64,000 nt of DNA from Pollenia angustigena (taxonomy: Eukaryota > Arthropoda > Insecta > Diptera > Polleniidae). The stretch spans positions 170,110,478 through 170,174,477 of the forward strand of contig OV884058.1 of the NCBI GenBank assembly GCA_930367215.1, written 5' to 3'. The stretch's first letter is position 1. Every line of letters starts with the position of its first letter. Shown here piece by piece: positions 20,291 to 31,584 of this stretch. Both the position numbers and the translations under genes were made by a program. The notes beneath the pieces are model-generated. The model ran no database searches. It saw only the letters and a list, made by a program, of their open reading frames with translations, and was not told the origin of the DNA.

Positions 20291-22187
20291 TTAGGGGTCC
20301 CAAAATCTTTTTTTGTCAGAGGCTCAAGCATAATTTGAAAGCTTATAGGGTCCAGTGTTTTTGAATTTTTTTTTAGATTTTTAGGAAGAGGTTTAGAGGT
20401 CGCGCAAATCAAGTCTTTGTTAAAAATCTGGTTTTTCGGCCTTTTTTCAAACTTGACTCATAACTTTGTCAATAACCACGTTCATTTAATTTTTTAACAG
20501 AATATTTCTAAAGATAATTTCCCAAACTTTATTTCCATATGCAAAAACATTAAGTTCCGGCAATATTTTTGTCCATTACGATTCCAAATATTAAGTCCTT
20601 TTGTAATTTTTTAACAAATTCTGTAAAAAACGGTTTATTACTTTTCAAATTTATATGAAATGTATAAAAACTAGTGACGCGATTTTGAAAACCGATAAAA
20701 TCTTAACAATTAAGAAAAACAAAAATGGAATTTTGTCCTACAGTTTCCGAGTTACACTATTTTTATAGTTTGTACCTTAAAAATGGTGATACTTTTTTCG
20801 TTATAATTATTGTATATTTCCATAAATTTTTATAGTTACGTTTTAACTGTCATTAACTTCTGACATTTATTGATCTAAACCGTTACACGCTATCATTTTC
20901 ACTTTCTATTTTATGTGTGCTCCATGAGCTATCAATCGGGCTCGCTGGATAATGAAAATTATCTATGCTTTGAAAATATGCATTTTCCGAAACCAGTTGC
21001 ATTCTTATATAGACAAATCAACAGTTGATGCCTTGCTTGAATTGAGTTCCTTTATTTTGAGAATATATATCAAATATTGGTACCTCTGCCAGTGCCCTCG
21101 ATACGCTCCTCTCAATGATCTGAGCCTATTAAAGGAATTGGATAGTTATAAAATTATTAATAAAGCAGCTGCAAAAGCCTCGCTTTAACTTTTCTAGGTC
21201 ATCAGTGGTACTTTACTCCGAAATTGGCAGCCCCAGCGTTTTTTGATGAACGTATCGACATCAAAACTTTGCACTTAATGACAAAAAAATTTGCAGATAC
21301 TCCATGCAGCGATTATGAAGTAGCAAATGTAACTTTAACAGAAGAAAACTTTTGAAATAAAGAAATTCAACAATTCATTTCAAAAGCCAGTCTAACTTTT
21401 TTTGAAGCTTGCAATATTTCCAGAGAATTGGAAAGCCAATAAGTCATTTCAAGAGGCAAAGAAAAAAGTTCAACAATTACAAGTGGTAAATGATGTGGCA
21501 GAACGAGGTGTGGGTTTGGGTAATACTTATATTAATGTCACAACTTCTGAAACTGATTACCAGAATTTACTGCAAGGTATAGAACTACACCGCAAGAACC
21601 TCAATAAATGATTTTTCACAGAGCAAAAGAAAAGTTTTTTTTTTTGATTGGGTAAGATTGGTGTGGCCAGTAGCTTTTAATAACAAATACTGGGTATAAA
21701 AATAAAAACGGGTATAACTCAGGAACGGTAAGAACAAATTTAAAAATTGTTTAATCATATTAATAAGAATTTATTTGTCTTTCAAACTGCATCATTAGTT
21801 TTTTTCGTTTTTATTTAAACTTAAAAAGTTGTAAAGCGTTATTGCAAAATTTTTTTAAAGCATTACGAAAAATTGTAATTAAGGGTATCCAAACGAGTAA
21901 ACTCATCACCAAAACTTATAATTTTTTCACACAGGAATAAAGCTTGGATATTTTTCTTTATAACTGTTTCCTCAGCAGTGAAGAAATTCGTGGTATTAAC
22001 CAAGTTATTAGTAAAGTTAAAAAAAGGCCGAAAACTCCGTTTTTTTATGAAAACTACATTTGCGCGACCTCCAACCCTATTCCGAAAATTCTTAAAAAAA
22101 ACCAAAAATACTTTACCCTATAAGCTTTTAAATTTTAACTGAGCACCTATGAAAATCAGAAAGAAAAAATTTTTTGGGACACCCTAA
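20291..22187 (+). mobile_element. Element B: TTAGGGGTCCCAAAA TIR transposon relic
   Basis: Left TTAGGGGTCCCAAAA and inverse of right TTAGGGTGTCCCAAAA. The arms can be followed for more than 200 bp (AGGTCGCGCAAAT, TTTTCGGCCTTTTTT, CTTATAGGGT in both). Flanks are TGTATA at 20285-20290 and 22188-22193. It carries a decayed protein-coding relic (20952-21611). It lies directly against element A, sharing the TGTATA. Confidence 0.82.
20952..21611 (+). pseudogene. Decayed C-terminal transposase-like relic in element B
   Basis: Two readable blocks: one ends CPRYAPLNDLSLLKELDSYK (within 20952-21188), and a second is VVNDVAERGVGLGNTYINV (within 21402-21611, ending LLQGIELHRKNLNK). Between them other frames give WYFTPKLAA-like and FFDERIDIKTLHLMTKKFAD-like stretches with stops and shifts. 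From memory, a VNDxAERGVxL motif near the C-terminus occurs in uncharacterised repeated proteins of arthropods; I cannot name the transposase class. Clearly non-functional. Confidence 0.55.
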
Positions 22188-22489
22188 TGTATATGTATTG
22201 TATACATATATGGAATATACATAATTATAAGAAAGTTAAAAAAAAACTTTTAATTTAACTGCAATTTCTTTGTAAAACCTTTATTTTGATTTTTTTTATT
22301 TTTTTTAATTTCATAAGTTATTAACATTAGTTAATTCTGAATTGTTATTATTTGTAAGGAAGAATAGGTTTTATTGTATTAAAAATAGGTATTTTTTATT
22401 TGCCGGTTTTTTCAAATTAAAGCGCCGATAATGCCGACTTTTTTTATCAAAATCATCTGGAACCCCTGTTGTCCGCTTGTTTTTCTAAT

Positions 22490-23220
22490 GAGAGAGAGTG
22501 AGACTATTATTATTTACTTACACATGTTTGTTTACCCCGTTTCCCCGTTGTTTAAAGAATAACTCTCAATTATCAGACACCAGCAACATGGTTTCGCAAT
22601 TATTTTATTTTAAAAATTTGATGAATTTAACTAAATAAATTTAACAAATAGAAAATGGGAATTTTTACACAAAACAAACAAATCGTTTTTATAGATAAGT
22701 AAAAATTTGTTTTTGGTAGTTAAATTATATGAAATAACTGAAAATTCATTTGTTTTTACGGAATGTGGGGTTGAATTCTTGACAGCTAAAATTAAATGAA
22801 CTTTTCGTTAATTTAAATAATATTATCATTTAATTTTACATACAGAAGAATTTAACTAAGTCAACGGACAACATTAACTGCAACCGAAAATCCGTATCAA
22901 TATGCACTTAGTTATTTGAACAAACGTTAGAATCAGCTAAAAATAAATTTACTTGAAATTTGAAATGTTTATTTATTTAACAATTACTGAACAGAATACT
23001 TCTTAAATTTAGAATTTCATTTAATAAAGCTTTTTTGCTAAAGGCCCTTTTCTCAACAAATACACGAAAGTTGTTTAATTAGAGAAAAATTTCTTGCCTT
23101 TTGTTAATTTGATTAAAAAGAATCATTAATTTAATGAAATATTTGTTTCATTGAATTGTATTTAATTGTATTTCAAATGATTGATTCTAGAGTAAAACAC
23201 TACACTCAAAATATTGTGTA
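22490..23220 (-). repeat. Diverged copy of the 35955-37059 MITE
   Basis: Shares, in inverse orientation, the ATTATCAGACACCAGCA / TTTCGCAATTATTTTATTTT segment, AACAAATAGAAAATGGGAAT, TTTTTACGGAATGTGGGG with TTGACAG, and AATCCGTATCAATATGCACT. Ends are not cleanly preserved; a TACACTCAAAATATT-like end word is at 23210. Non-coding. Confidence 0.6.
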
Positions 23221-23495
23221 GTTAAATTCAAACGAAAATTCACTTTAAACCACTTAAAATTCATTTAAAAAACGGATCATTAACATTTCATTTAAAACAA
23301 ATGATTTTTACATTAATTTTTAAACTTCTTATTTATTGAACAGCATATTCGTTAAAAGTGAATAGTTTTTACTTTAAAAAATATATTTTAACCGACAAAA
23401 ATCAAACTTCATAACAAAATTAATACGGAAAAGCTTTTTTTTTTTGAAGTTTGTTTTTTGAATAACAAACATAAATGTTGAAAAATAAATTTAGA

Positions 23496-24131
23496 GGGAG
23501 TTTACACGGAGTCTTTTCAGACATGTCTGTTTTTGACATTCCCTTTTGAACATGCTTCCAAAAACCTATTGTCTTTTTACGATACATACATACAAATTGA
23601 AAACATGAAAATTCTAACACCTGATTTTCACGATGATTTAAAAGACATGCCTTTTTTGTAGTTCTTTTTTAAAGAAACTTCCAAAGACATGTTCAATTTT
23701 CACAATGTTTCTTATTTTGTTTGATTTTTTTTATTTTCCTTATAAATGTATGTATGTATTGAATTTTTTTGAATTAAATTTGTTTATTTTTTTTATATTT
23801 TAATAAGCAATTGTAATTTTGAAATAAAAATACAACATAAATTGAAAAACAAAATTAAATGCAAAGAGGAATGTCAAAAAAAACACAGAAAATACGATTC
23901 ATGTCTTTTTTTCTACCCTGCTTACTTCTCTCCCCCGCTCGCTTTCAAACTAAAAAAGACATGTTTCAAAAATAGGGGAAAAAATCATCATGAAAATTGA
24001 GTGTTATAAACAAACATGAAAACTGATTTCATGTCTGTTTGACAACCCCTCTTTCTTCTCTACCCCGATTGCCTACAAACAAAACAAACGTGTTTGTTAG
24101 ACATGTCTGAATAGACACCGTGTAAACTCCC
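23496..24131. mobile_element. MITE with GGGAGTTTACACGG TIR
   Basis: Left GGGAGTTTACACGGAGTCTT then TTCAGACATGTCTG; the inverse right end has GGGAGTTTACACGGTGTCTA then TTCAGACATGTCT. The TIR is about 40 bp with repeated CATGTCT/AGACATG words inside. Resembles in style, not sequence, the 10948-11584 element (CATGT-rich). No clear target duplication, no coding. Confidence 0.78.
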
Positions 24132-24216
24132 ACTTATTCGTAAAATAACTATATTTTTATAGTGGGACTTTGGCAATAATTCCCGAATCAAAAAAATTTT
24201 TAGCGAGCGTGCGTGA

Positions 24217-24217
24217 T

Positions 24218-24265
<48 letters not shown>
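24217..24265. repeat. (TA)n microsatellite
   Basis: Uninterrupted TA dinucleotides over about 48 bp, bounded by GTGATCT and ACTTCATAGTGCGGG. GCGAGCG words on both sides form a weak inverted pair. Confidence 0.95.
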
Positions 24266-24266
<1 letters not shown>

Positions 24267-25559
24267 CTTCATAGTGCGGGTGCGAGCGAGCTTTACTACA
24301 TTTCCTTCCCTTGTGAGTTTAAATCACTCACGGACACCGCTTTACCTTCCAAATTTATTTTGCCTTAAAAATTGTTCGATTAATGTTCCCATAATCTACT
24401 TAAAATCTTATAAAGATCCTTCAAAAAAAGAAGTTGTCTAGTCTGAAAACCCCTTTTTCAAAAAGAAGCACAATCCAATTTTATTATTTATTTAAGTCAC
24501 TCTGATGATGATAATGCCCATGACGTTCATAATGAGACGTTCATAATGGTGATCATGATGCTGTTGAATATTAATTATTTGCTCTTAAATTATCATAAAC
24601 AAATACATATAGAAACCATGAATAAAAAGTTTAAACAATCACTTACAAAGTACAAGTACCCCAGAAACAGACAGACAATGGATGTAAATGGAAAAATGCA
24701 TCTTAAGCAATTAATTCCAAAATAGATTTCTAGTATTCATCTGTGTGAGTGCGTGTGGCATTTAAATAACTTCTTAAAGATTTTTTTTTACAATCGCATG
24801 GAGTGACTAGAACTACAACCGCCTGAATGGCTGAGTGGTTAAGTGAGTGTGTAAGGGAATGAGTGAGTACATTAGGTTTTACGCTTTCAGACACAATTCC
24901 AATTCTGCTACTGCTTTTGCTTTCTGGCCTCTTCTTCTTCCTATGGCTTGTTTAAATATATATTTAAGTGTTAAACTTGGAAATGACTGTTAGTGCTACT
25001 AAAGTGTGTACTTGATATTTTTTTTTCTTTTTTTGTATTTGTATAATTTTCTACTTGTACTTGTTGATTTGTGTCCATGTTCAAGTGCTACTGGCGTTTT
25101 TATCTCCAAAAACATTGTTTCTTTGTTTTTTTTCTTCTTATTCTTGTTGTCTAAATGCGTTACATTTGAATTATGTGAATGAATGATGTGAAATGCGATT
25201 AAATTATTTAAATAAAATGTCAAGTATTTGATTATTTTGTTTCAGATACTTCTTAATTTTTACTTTTTAGGGGAAAATTTTATTTGTTTTATGATTATAA
25301 AAACTTGTGATAAAAATTTGTTAATAATCCAATAACAAAACTTGTAATCAATCTAATAAAATCTTATTTTATTTTGCGTATTTAACAAAACTTGGTATCA
25401 AATTATTTTTAAAAGAAATTTTAAAAGAATTTGGATTTTATTCTACATTAAGCCGTGAAGTAAAGAAACTAGCGTAAAATCAGGTTCATATCGATGAAAT
25501 GTAAGTTAATTACAGCATTATTGAACTTAATTAAAAATTTTTAATTATTGTTCACTTTA
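24266..25559. other. No gene; single-copy-like DNA
   Basis: Mixed-composition sequence with GATGATGATAATG and T-rich tracts and no inverted ends. A TGGCTGAGTGGTTAAG word at 24828-24843 mimics a tRNA A box but no B box or cloverleaf follows. Likely host intergenic or intronic DNA. Confidence 0.5.
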
Positions 25560-25589
25560 TAGAAAAATTTTTGTTTTAAAAAAATGTAA

Positions 25590-25950
25590 TTGGACTCGTA
25601 AAGGGGAATAGAAGGCCGCATCGTGGTGACAGGAGACGCGCAACACTAGATTCTTTGTATGGATAAAAACTAAAGGCAGTGGACGAGAAAATTCTACAGG
25701 CTTTTGAAATGTGGCTATACCGCCGAAAATTGAAAAATCCATAGAGTGATCACACATCTTATGGTGAAGTATTGGGGAAAATTGGCCAATAATGCCACCT
25801 AGACGCAAGCATCAAGCAACGAAAAGTGGCGTATTTGGGACATTTCAAGGGAAACGCAAAATACAAACTTTAAACGTCAAAAATTTATGGTGACGTCAAG
25901 GAAGAGCAATAGTGATAATATCCAGGATTGGATCAACTAAAGTGAAGGGT
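25590..25950 (+). pseudogene. Relic of LINE reverse-transcriptase C-terminus
   Basis: The plus strand reads QAFEMWLYRRKLKNP, then a stop, then SDHTSYGEVLGKIGQ, then a stop, then a KQRKVAYLGHF-like stretch. FEMWxYRRxL...W..H.T..EVL...Y.GH is the typical end of reverse transcriptases in several LINE clades. Stops and shifts make it non-functional; the rest of the element is missing. The antisense frame 25557-25808 is a shadow. Confidence 0.7.
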
Positions 25951-26125
25951 CAAACCTCATATCTGTTACGGGGAATCGGGAAGTAGCACTTAAAAGCAGT
26001 TGCTTTAAAAAATAGGTAAAAGGAGATAACTTAAAATTATATTGGTATGAACGCTTACAAATAAAGAAGAAGAATAATAAATTTTAACTTTTACTAAAAT
26101 TTTTATTTTAAAACAAGGTTCTTTA

Positions 26126-26341
26126 TATTTCACACTATGCGACATCTCGCTTAAAAAAAAATCACGCAACAATTTGATGTTCTTTTTTTATTTGTTTTTC
26201 GTATAAATTGTTTGATATTTAATATTTAAATTTTGATTAAGTTTGAATCATTAGTTAAACATCAAGTTGTAGCGAGTTATCGAAGGGCTACCAAATAATT
26301 TACGAATATTGTTGCAGGGTTATGTCGCATAGTCTGAAATA
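26126..26341. mobile_element. MITE with TATTTCACACTATGCGACAT TIR
   Basis: Left TATTTCACACTATGCGACAT and inverse of right TATTTCAGACTATGCGACAT: 20 bp with one mismatch, followed by ..CGCAACAAT-like on both sides. Length 216 bp. Flanking bases end in TA on both sides, but the duplication is not certain. Non-coding. Confidence 0.75.
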
Positions 26342-26733
26342 GGTATTTGACTATCGCCAGTAATTCAATGCAGTTTTGTTTATTTTTTGATATTTTTAAA
26401 TCAAAATTTTTAATTTAAAACAATTCGTTAACTTCAAATTCTTCTTGGTGTTTAAATTAGTACATTATAAGGACCCTTAAATTACTCCCGATTAGTCTTT
26501 AGCCCAAATAAGGCAATATTGCATGGCTATTTTATTACTCTGTAGCATAGCTGACAGATAGAATTAGTTAAAAATCGTCAGATATACCGAAATCGTTATT
26601 GCAACATGACAAACATTTTTATTTATGTTAAGAAATTTTTAGTTGTTTTCATCTTGTTTCTAATTTATTTTTAAAATAATAAAATTAAATTTTGATTCAG
26701 AAAAATCGTAAAAACGTTTTCTGACACATAAAA

Positions 26734-27099
26734 TGCAAACTTCTCCTCTTGTAGAAGATCTCGAAGTACTTGTCGCAACTAAAAAACCCCTATTTGGGTT
26801 TTGATACTTAACCGGCGTTCGGATTTTTTGGCCTCATGAAAATGAAAAATTTTATATTTTTCGTAAACAATTTTCTCTTAGTTTAAAGTTACAATTGTGG
26901 CGAAAACAAAAAAAAATTCCAATTGGTTTCCGAGATATAGACATGAGAAAAATGACATGTTCTTTGGAGAAATCAAGTTTGAGTCAAAATGTTCATGAAT
27001 CAATAAAATCTGAACGGCAGCTAAACTAGCAAAACCCAAAGAGGGGTTTGCTGGTTTCGATAAGTATTTTAAGAGATTTCTCACTAAAAATAGCTTGCA
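26734..27099. repeat. Foldback repeat with ~100-bp arms
   Basis: The inner arm AAACCCCTATTTGGGTTTTG (from 26786) is inverted as CAAAACCCAAAGAGGGGTTT (to 27049). Pairing continues outward through a GTACTTGTCG/CGATAAGTAT pair to TGCAAAC/GCTTGCA. The minus frame 26878-27141 overlaps and is fortuitous. Confidence 0.65.
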
Positions 27100-28252
27100 G
27101 TCGATGACTTCAAAAGTTTTGAACAGTGTTATCAATTGCAATTATTTTAAAATATGAAAATATTTAAGACGTTACTTGATTAAAACCCAGAATTATTGGA
27201 ATAACCCAAACAAAAGTTTTTCAAAAGTATTAACATTTATAAGAAAGTAAAAAGGTGGATGCCAGATGAACTGTAGGCGGATACTACCATCGATTTCATA
27301 CGTCGATGATCCTATTTAACAGACTGCAAACAAACTGGTTGAAAATTTGGGCTATAAGCAGAATTCTATCGTCAAAAATGTCCGAAGTTTGTTAAATAAA
27401 CTGCCAAAAATGAATGCCAACCAAATAATGAAAGCGTCCAAAAATCTTACCAAAATCTGAAGGTATATTAAGAAATTTTGTAAATCAGCACAACATTTGT
27501 CATATGAAAAATCGTCTAGTTTAGATCATTAATCGTCAAATCGTCAAAACACATTTTTTAAACCAAAAATCGTCAAATTGATGATAAATAATCAAGTCTA
27601 GCAACCGTGCGGATTTAATAAATAAAAAAAAAAGTTTCTTAAATTACGCGTAATTGAATTTATTTCATATTTTTCTTAAACAGCAATTCATAAAACTTCT
27701 GATCAAAGCAGTTTCAGTTATTCCCTTTTAAATCTCACACATCTTTCTAACTTCCTTTCAAACTCCAAAAAAAAAAATAAATATAATAATAATTTACTTT
27801 CCAAATATTTAAACATTAAGTCTAAACAAATAAAAAGAATTAAAATTTTAATTTACCACATCTCCGTAAGTGCATGGGATGACATTGCATGTTGCACATG
27901 CATATATACAAAGATTCATTTATACCACTCACCACAAATGTATCTCAAAAGAAACACAAAACGTATTTACTGCTCATAAGAGTTTTTATACTTTTTTTTT
28001 TTGTATGTTTGATAGAATTTAGTGTGTTATTTATTTTTGGCGCCCATGGCGCCAAAGCCGCACATTTTTGTGAGTTTTGCTTCGTTGCAGTTGGAAGCAC
28101 TTGAGTTGGAGTGGCAACATTTTCATTAACCTCATGACGACGATTATTAGCATGTTTGCCTTCCTTATAAAACAGTGTGTATGTGTGTGTGTTTATTTCT
28201 TATAAGAGAGTAAAAGAGAGAATACGGATGCGCATATTTTGAAATTTGTAGC
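27100..28252. other. No gene; partly single-copy-like
   Basis: 27250-27480 has slightly richer codon-like composition on the plus strand but no long frame. 27850-28200 (CCGTAAGTGCATGGGATGAC, GGCGCCCATGGCGCC palindrome, CATGACGACGATTATTAGCA) is non-repetitive and could be conserved host intronic DNA. AATCGTCAAA words repeat at 27530-27585. The small plus frame 27889-28104 has no domain. Confidence 0.45.
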
Positions 28253-28394
28253 CAGCGTTGCCAAGGCCAAAAAAAAATTGTAACGAAAATTTAAACAAAA
28301 AGTAACTAAAAGCAATAAAAAGTAACCAAAATTATTTTTTATTAAATGTGTACATGTCTAAATTGTGTTTAATTGAACCTTATAGGCGCCTAAA

Positions 28395-28550
28395 CTGCTG
28401 CTGCTGAAGGAATAGGACTATTACAAAAAAAAAAAGCTTTATAAAATACATAACTGAAATTTAGCTCATAGAATAAATTCGAAAAATAAAAAATGTTGAA
28501 TATAATATAAAGTAACCTTCGAATGGAAATAATTCCCACTTTCTATTTTG
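28395..28550. repeat. Fragment of the 53353-54252 palindrome family
   Basis: GGACTATTACAAAAA, AAATACATAACTGAAATTTA, GCTCATAGAATAAATTCGAA and TTGAATATAATATAAAGTAA occur in the same order in the palindrome arms near 53820-53900. Confidence 0.75.
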
Positions 28551-28740
28551 ACAGTATGTTACCGATGGTCTAGAAAGAACAATATTCTATATAATTTTTC
28601 GTGGGTGTGGCACCTCATAGGTTTACACAGTTAACACTTATTTTCGTCTATTTGAAAAACTTTTTGAGCTAGAGTTTTCTTACAAGCAGAACTTTTTTTG
28701 TCTTCCTGTATCAAAGTTCAAAATTAAGCTATATCATGCG

Positions 28741-28832
28741 GTAGATATTTTATTTTATTTATTTTATTTATTTAATTTAAGTCTATGGACAAATTCCTTA
28801 CAGACTATCTTAATGTATTAACATAATCACCC
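28741..28832 (-). repeat. 3' tail of a LINE, separated from its body
   Basis: The reverse complement reads GTCTGTAAGGAATTTGTCCA, then AGACTTAAATTAAATAAATA with AATAAA repeats: a typical LINE 3' end. The body (30545-31384) lies in the same orientation on the other side of the 28833-30544 insertion, so this is probably its detached end. Confidence 0.6.
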
Positions 28833-29189
28833 TTATCATGAATTCCACATGTGAAAATTTCCGAATAAAATTTTTTATTCACATGGGTTTTAAATTCGTA
28901 TCATGAATTCCATGTGAATAAAATTACATACCTGATTTTAAAAGCCTGTGTCATTATATTCGGAGTTGTAAACAAGAAACAATTAATGTATTTAAGAAAA
29001 CTGTTTTTGGAAATTTATGGAACAAAATTTTTTGGGGAAAATTTGAAAATGTAAAGCTTTGTGACAGGAAGAAGAACAACATGCTGTTGTATTTCTGAAT
29101 CGTTATTGACAATAATCGATTACTATTGATTTGATTTTAGACGATTACCTCAAAGAGCAACAAAACTACGCGAATTTCGGAAAAGTTTG

Positions 29190-29830
29190 CAAAAATAGCG
29201 AAAATTCGCGAAAATATTTAATATTTCAAACAAGCCATAAAATGAATTAAAAGCCCCTGAAACTATAAGGAATTGCACAAATTCGGTAAAAATTGCAAAA
29301 TTAGCGGAAATTCGCAAAAATTTGCTAACAGTGGCAGGATAGCAAAGTCTAATGTGCTGTTTACACACCACAAGTGGCTACACGTTTAGTAAAATTTATA
29401 TGGAAAACACTCAAAAACCTGAGTGCTTTTCATATAAATTTTACTACACGTTCAGTCACTTGTGTTGTGAAAACAGCACATAATATTTATTAAAAATCGT
29501 TAAAGCTGTTAAGAATCAGAAAGCTAATAGCAAAAAAATCGCTTCTATCGCCAACATGGCTAAAATTCGCGAAAAATTGCATACTTGGAAACAAACTCTA
29601 AAATTTATTTGAAATCGCTAAATCGGCAAAAAAACAAAATGTCGGAAAATAACGAAAAAAAAAATCCAAAAATAGCGAAAATTCGCGAAAAATTTTAATA
29701 TTTCAAACAAGTTGATTAAAAGTCACTAAAACTATAAGGAATGGCAAAATTTTGGTATAAATTGCTAAATTAACGGAAATTCGCAAAAATTTGCTAAGCG
29801 AGGCGTTATGGCAAATATATTTATTAATAA
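29190..29830. repeat. Direct duplication of a ~150-bp GCGAAAATTCGCGAAAA unit
   Basis: 29190-29345 and 29680-29825 share AATAGCGAAAATTCGCGAAA, ATATTTCAAACAAG, AAACTATAAGGAAT and AATTCGCAAAAATTTGCTAA. A partial third copy is near 29500-29640. Degenerate, non-coding. Confidence 0.7.
29353..29480. mobile_element. 128-bp hairpin MITE, TAA target
   Basis: Left TGTGCTGTTTACACACCACA and right inverse TGTGCTGTTTTCACAACACA; pairing continues through TAGTAAAATTTATATG to the centre, so nearly the entire element is one stem. It is flanked by TAA on both sides, which suits a PIF/Harbinger-type MITE (3-bp TWA target). It split one of the GCGAAAATTCGCG repeats. Confidence 0.82.
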
Positions 29831-30039
29831 TCGGTAAAGAATCAGAAAACTTACAGTAAAAATAGCTCTTATCGCAAACATGACAAAAATTTGCGAAAAA
29901 TTCTAAAATTTATTTGAAATCGCGAAATCGGTTATAAGGAAATTATTAAAAAATATTTATTGGCTCCTTATTTACCGTTTTACTCCTTCATATGTATGTA
30001 AATGAAATAAATGAAATTTGTGAATTTGAAACGTTGTTA

Positions 30040-30299
30040 TACCCTCCACCACCATCAGTGGTGAATGAGGGTATACTAAGTTTGTCATTCCGTACGCCTA
30101 AAACCGTTTTAAATAACGCTATCAGAATAAAATTCGGTACGTGACAGTTTTGTAGAACTAGAAATTATACTGTAAAATTTCGTGAAGATCGGCCCATAAT
30201 TTACCATATGCCTCATATAAACCCTACATTCGGAAAGGATTTTAGCATCGGTGTAGGGTATTAAAAATTCAGCCCAGCCGAATATAGCACTCTAACTTG
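30040..30299. repeat. Short HpA repeat copy (one internal module)
   Basis: Begins TACCCTCCACCACCATCAGT with a stem CACCAC/GTGGTG inside TACCCTC/GAGGGTA, then AAGTTTGTCATTCCG. It has a single CGCCTAAAACCG...GTGAAGATCGG module and ends GCCGAATATAGCACTCTAAC, then TTG and a T run. The second hairpin is degenerate (CAGCCCAGCCG). Confidence 0.75.
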
Positions 30300-30544
30300 T
30301 TTTTTTTTTTAATTTTAAATATAAACTTACATTTTCTTCCTTTTCCGACAGACAAATCTTTGTGAATTATTTTCTTCATAAATTGGTAAAATATTTCATA
30401 TTTTTGAAAACAAGCAAATTCGAAAGAAATTTTTTCGGAGTTTAAAAATGTAAACATTCGGAAATTTTCACAACACATTTTATTCATGATATCTACTCTT
30501 CACACATTCGGAAATTTATATGTGAAATTTTATTCATGATAAGG

Positions 30545-31384
30545 GTTAATAATTTATTTATTTAAGCAAAGAAAGAAAGATTAGAATAAACATTATTGAT
30601 TTAAATATAATATGATATTGCTTTTTATGATATTAATGTTCAGAGAATAGTCGATAAAGTTATACATTTCATTGAAACAGCTGCATAATTTAATTATTGG
30701 ATCTGACATCGCAAAGTTTGTTCGGCATGTCCTGACATATAGAGGGTTGAAAAAACGAAGTGAACGTTGAGGAATATTAAAAGTTACGTTACTCAATAAA
30801 AAAACGGAATGTGTACTACCATTTATAAGATTGACCATAAAATATATATTTAGCATCATTCGCCGGCTTTTTAACGTTGGTAAATTTATTTCAGCTAGTC
30901 TAGTTGAATATGAAGGTAATACCAGGCATCCTCTATATTCACTTCTTAAGCAGAAAATAAGAAATTGTTTTTGCACTGACTCGATACGATCATTATGTAT
31001 ATTATAGATCGGGTCCAAAATAATGCTGCCGTATTCCAAAATTGGTCTGACGAGCGAAGTAAAAAGACTTTTTGTGGTTAAGGGATCGTTGAATTCCTTT
31101 GCCCATCTTTTAATAAAAGCCAGAACACTGCGGGATTTATTAACAGTCATCGTTATATGTTGAATAAAGTTAAGTTTTTTGTCTAACAATATTCCCAAAT
31201 CCATTATTTCACTAACATGTAGTAAAGTACAGCCATCAAGAACGTAGGAGTAAGCACACTTTTTTATTCTGGAGAATTGCATATGTTTACATTTATTTAA
31301 ATTTAGTTCCATCAAGTTAAGTTTACACCATTTGTCAAAACTATCCAGGTCATTTTGTAGATGTTGATGTATATGTGCCCCCAC
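30545..31384 (-). pseudogene. 5'-truncated LINE reverse transcriptase C-terminal half
   Basis: A 263-residue frame (30593-31384). It carries SFDKWCKLNLMELNLNKCKH and DLGILLDKKLNFIQHI, then LAFIKRWAKEF and LTTKSLFTSLVRPILEYGSI, and NDRIESVQKQFLIFCLR. These are the thumb and post-RT region of Jockey/CR1/I-type LINE polymerases. The catalytic FADD block and endonuclease are absent, so it is 5'-truncated; the frame itself is open. Its 3' end runs into AAATAAATAAATTATT and is cut by the 28833-30544 element. Clade not resolved. Confidence 0.8.
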
Positions 31385-31580
31385 GCAAAAGATTTCGGCA
31401 AGTGCTTAGCAGAGCATTTTTAAACTTAAAAACCGTTGCACAAAATCAGGAAATTTTGAATAAGCTTATAGAAAGAAGCAGGCTCTTTGTTAGCAATTTT
31501 AAAACATTTTATTTTTTAATTAAATTTTTAGTGAAACAACAGTCAGATTAGGAGGAATTAAAATCAACCTTAAGCGCGTA
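31385..31580 (+). other. Short open stretch of unknown origin
   Basis: The plus strand reads PRKRFRQVLSRAFLNLKTVA and then QNQEILNKLIERSRLFVSNF without a stop for about 55 codons, starting exactly where the reverse-oriented LINE begins. A basic, amphipathic coiled-coil-like stretch, possibly an exon fragment or other transposon relic. No family assigned. Confidence 0.3.
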
Positions 31581-31584
31581 TTGA

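Larger units (their letters stand above)
28833..30544. mobile_element. CCCTTATCATGAAT-ended element inserted in a LINE
   Basis: Left CCCTTATCATGAATTCCACA and inverse of right CCCTTATCATGAATAAAATT. The TIR word recurs at 28898-28912 (GTATCATGAATTCCATGTGA) and 30484-30500, so ends are locally repeated. The interior contains GCGAAAATTCGCG duplications, a hairpin MITE and an HpA repeat. The exact target duplication is unclear (TAAT-like). Confidence 0.6.

Noticed and set aside
24828..24843. TGGCTGAGTGGTTAAG, identical in style to a tRNA-Ser/Leu A box
   Set aside because: No B box 40-60 bp downstream and no cloverleaf can be drawn.
28021..28110. GGCGCCCATGGCGCC palindrome and TTCGTTGCAG acceptor-like site
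   Set aside because: No open frame follows and no partner donor is evident.
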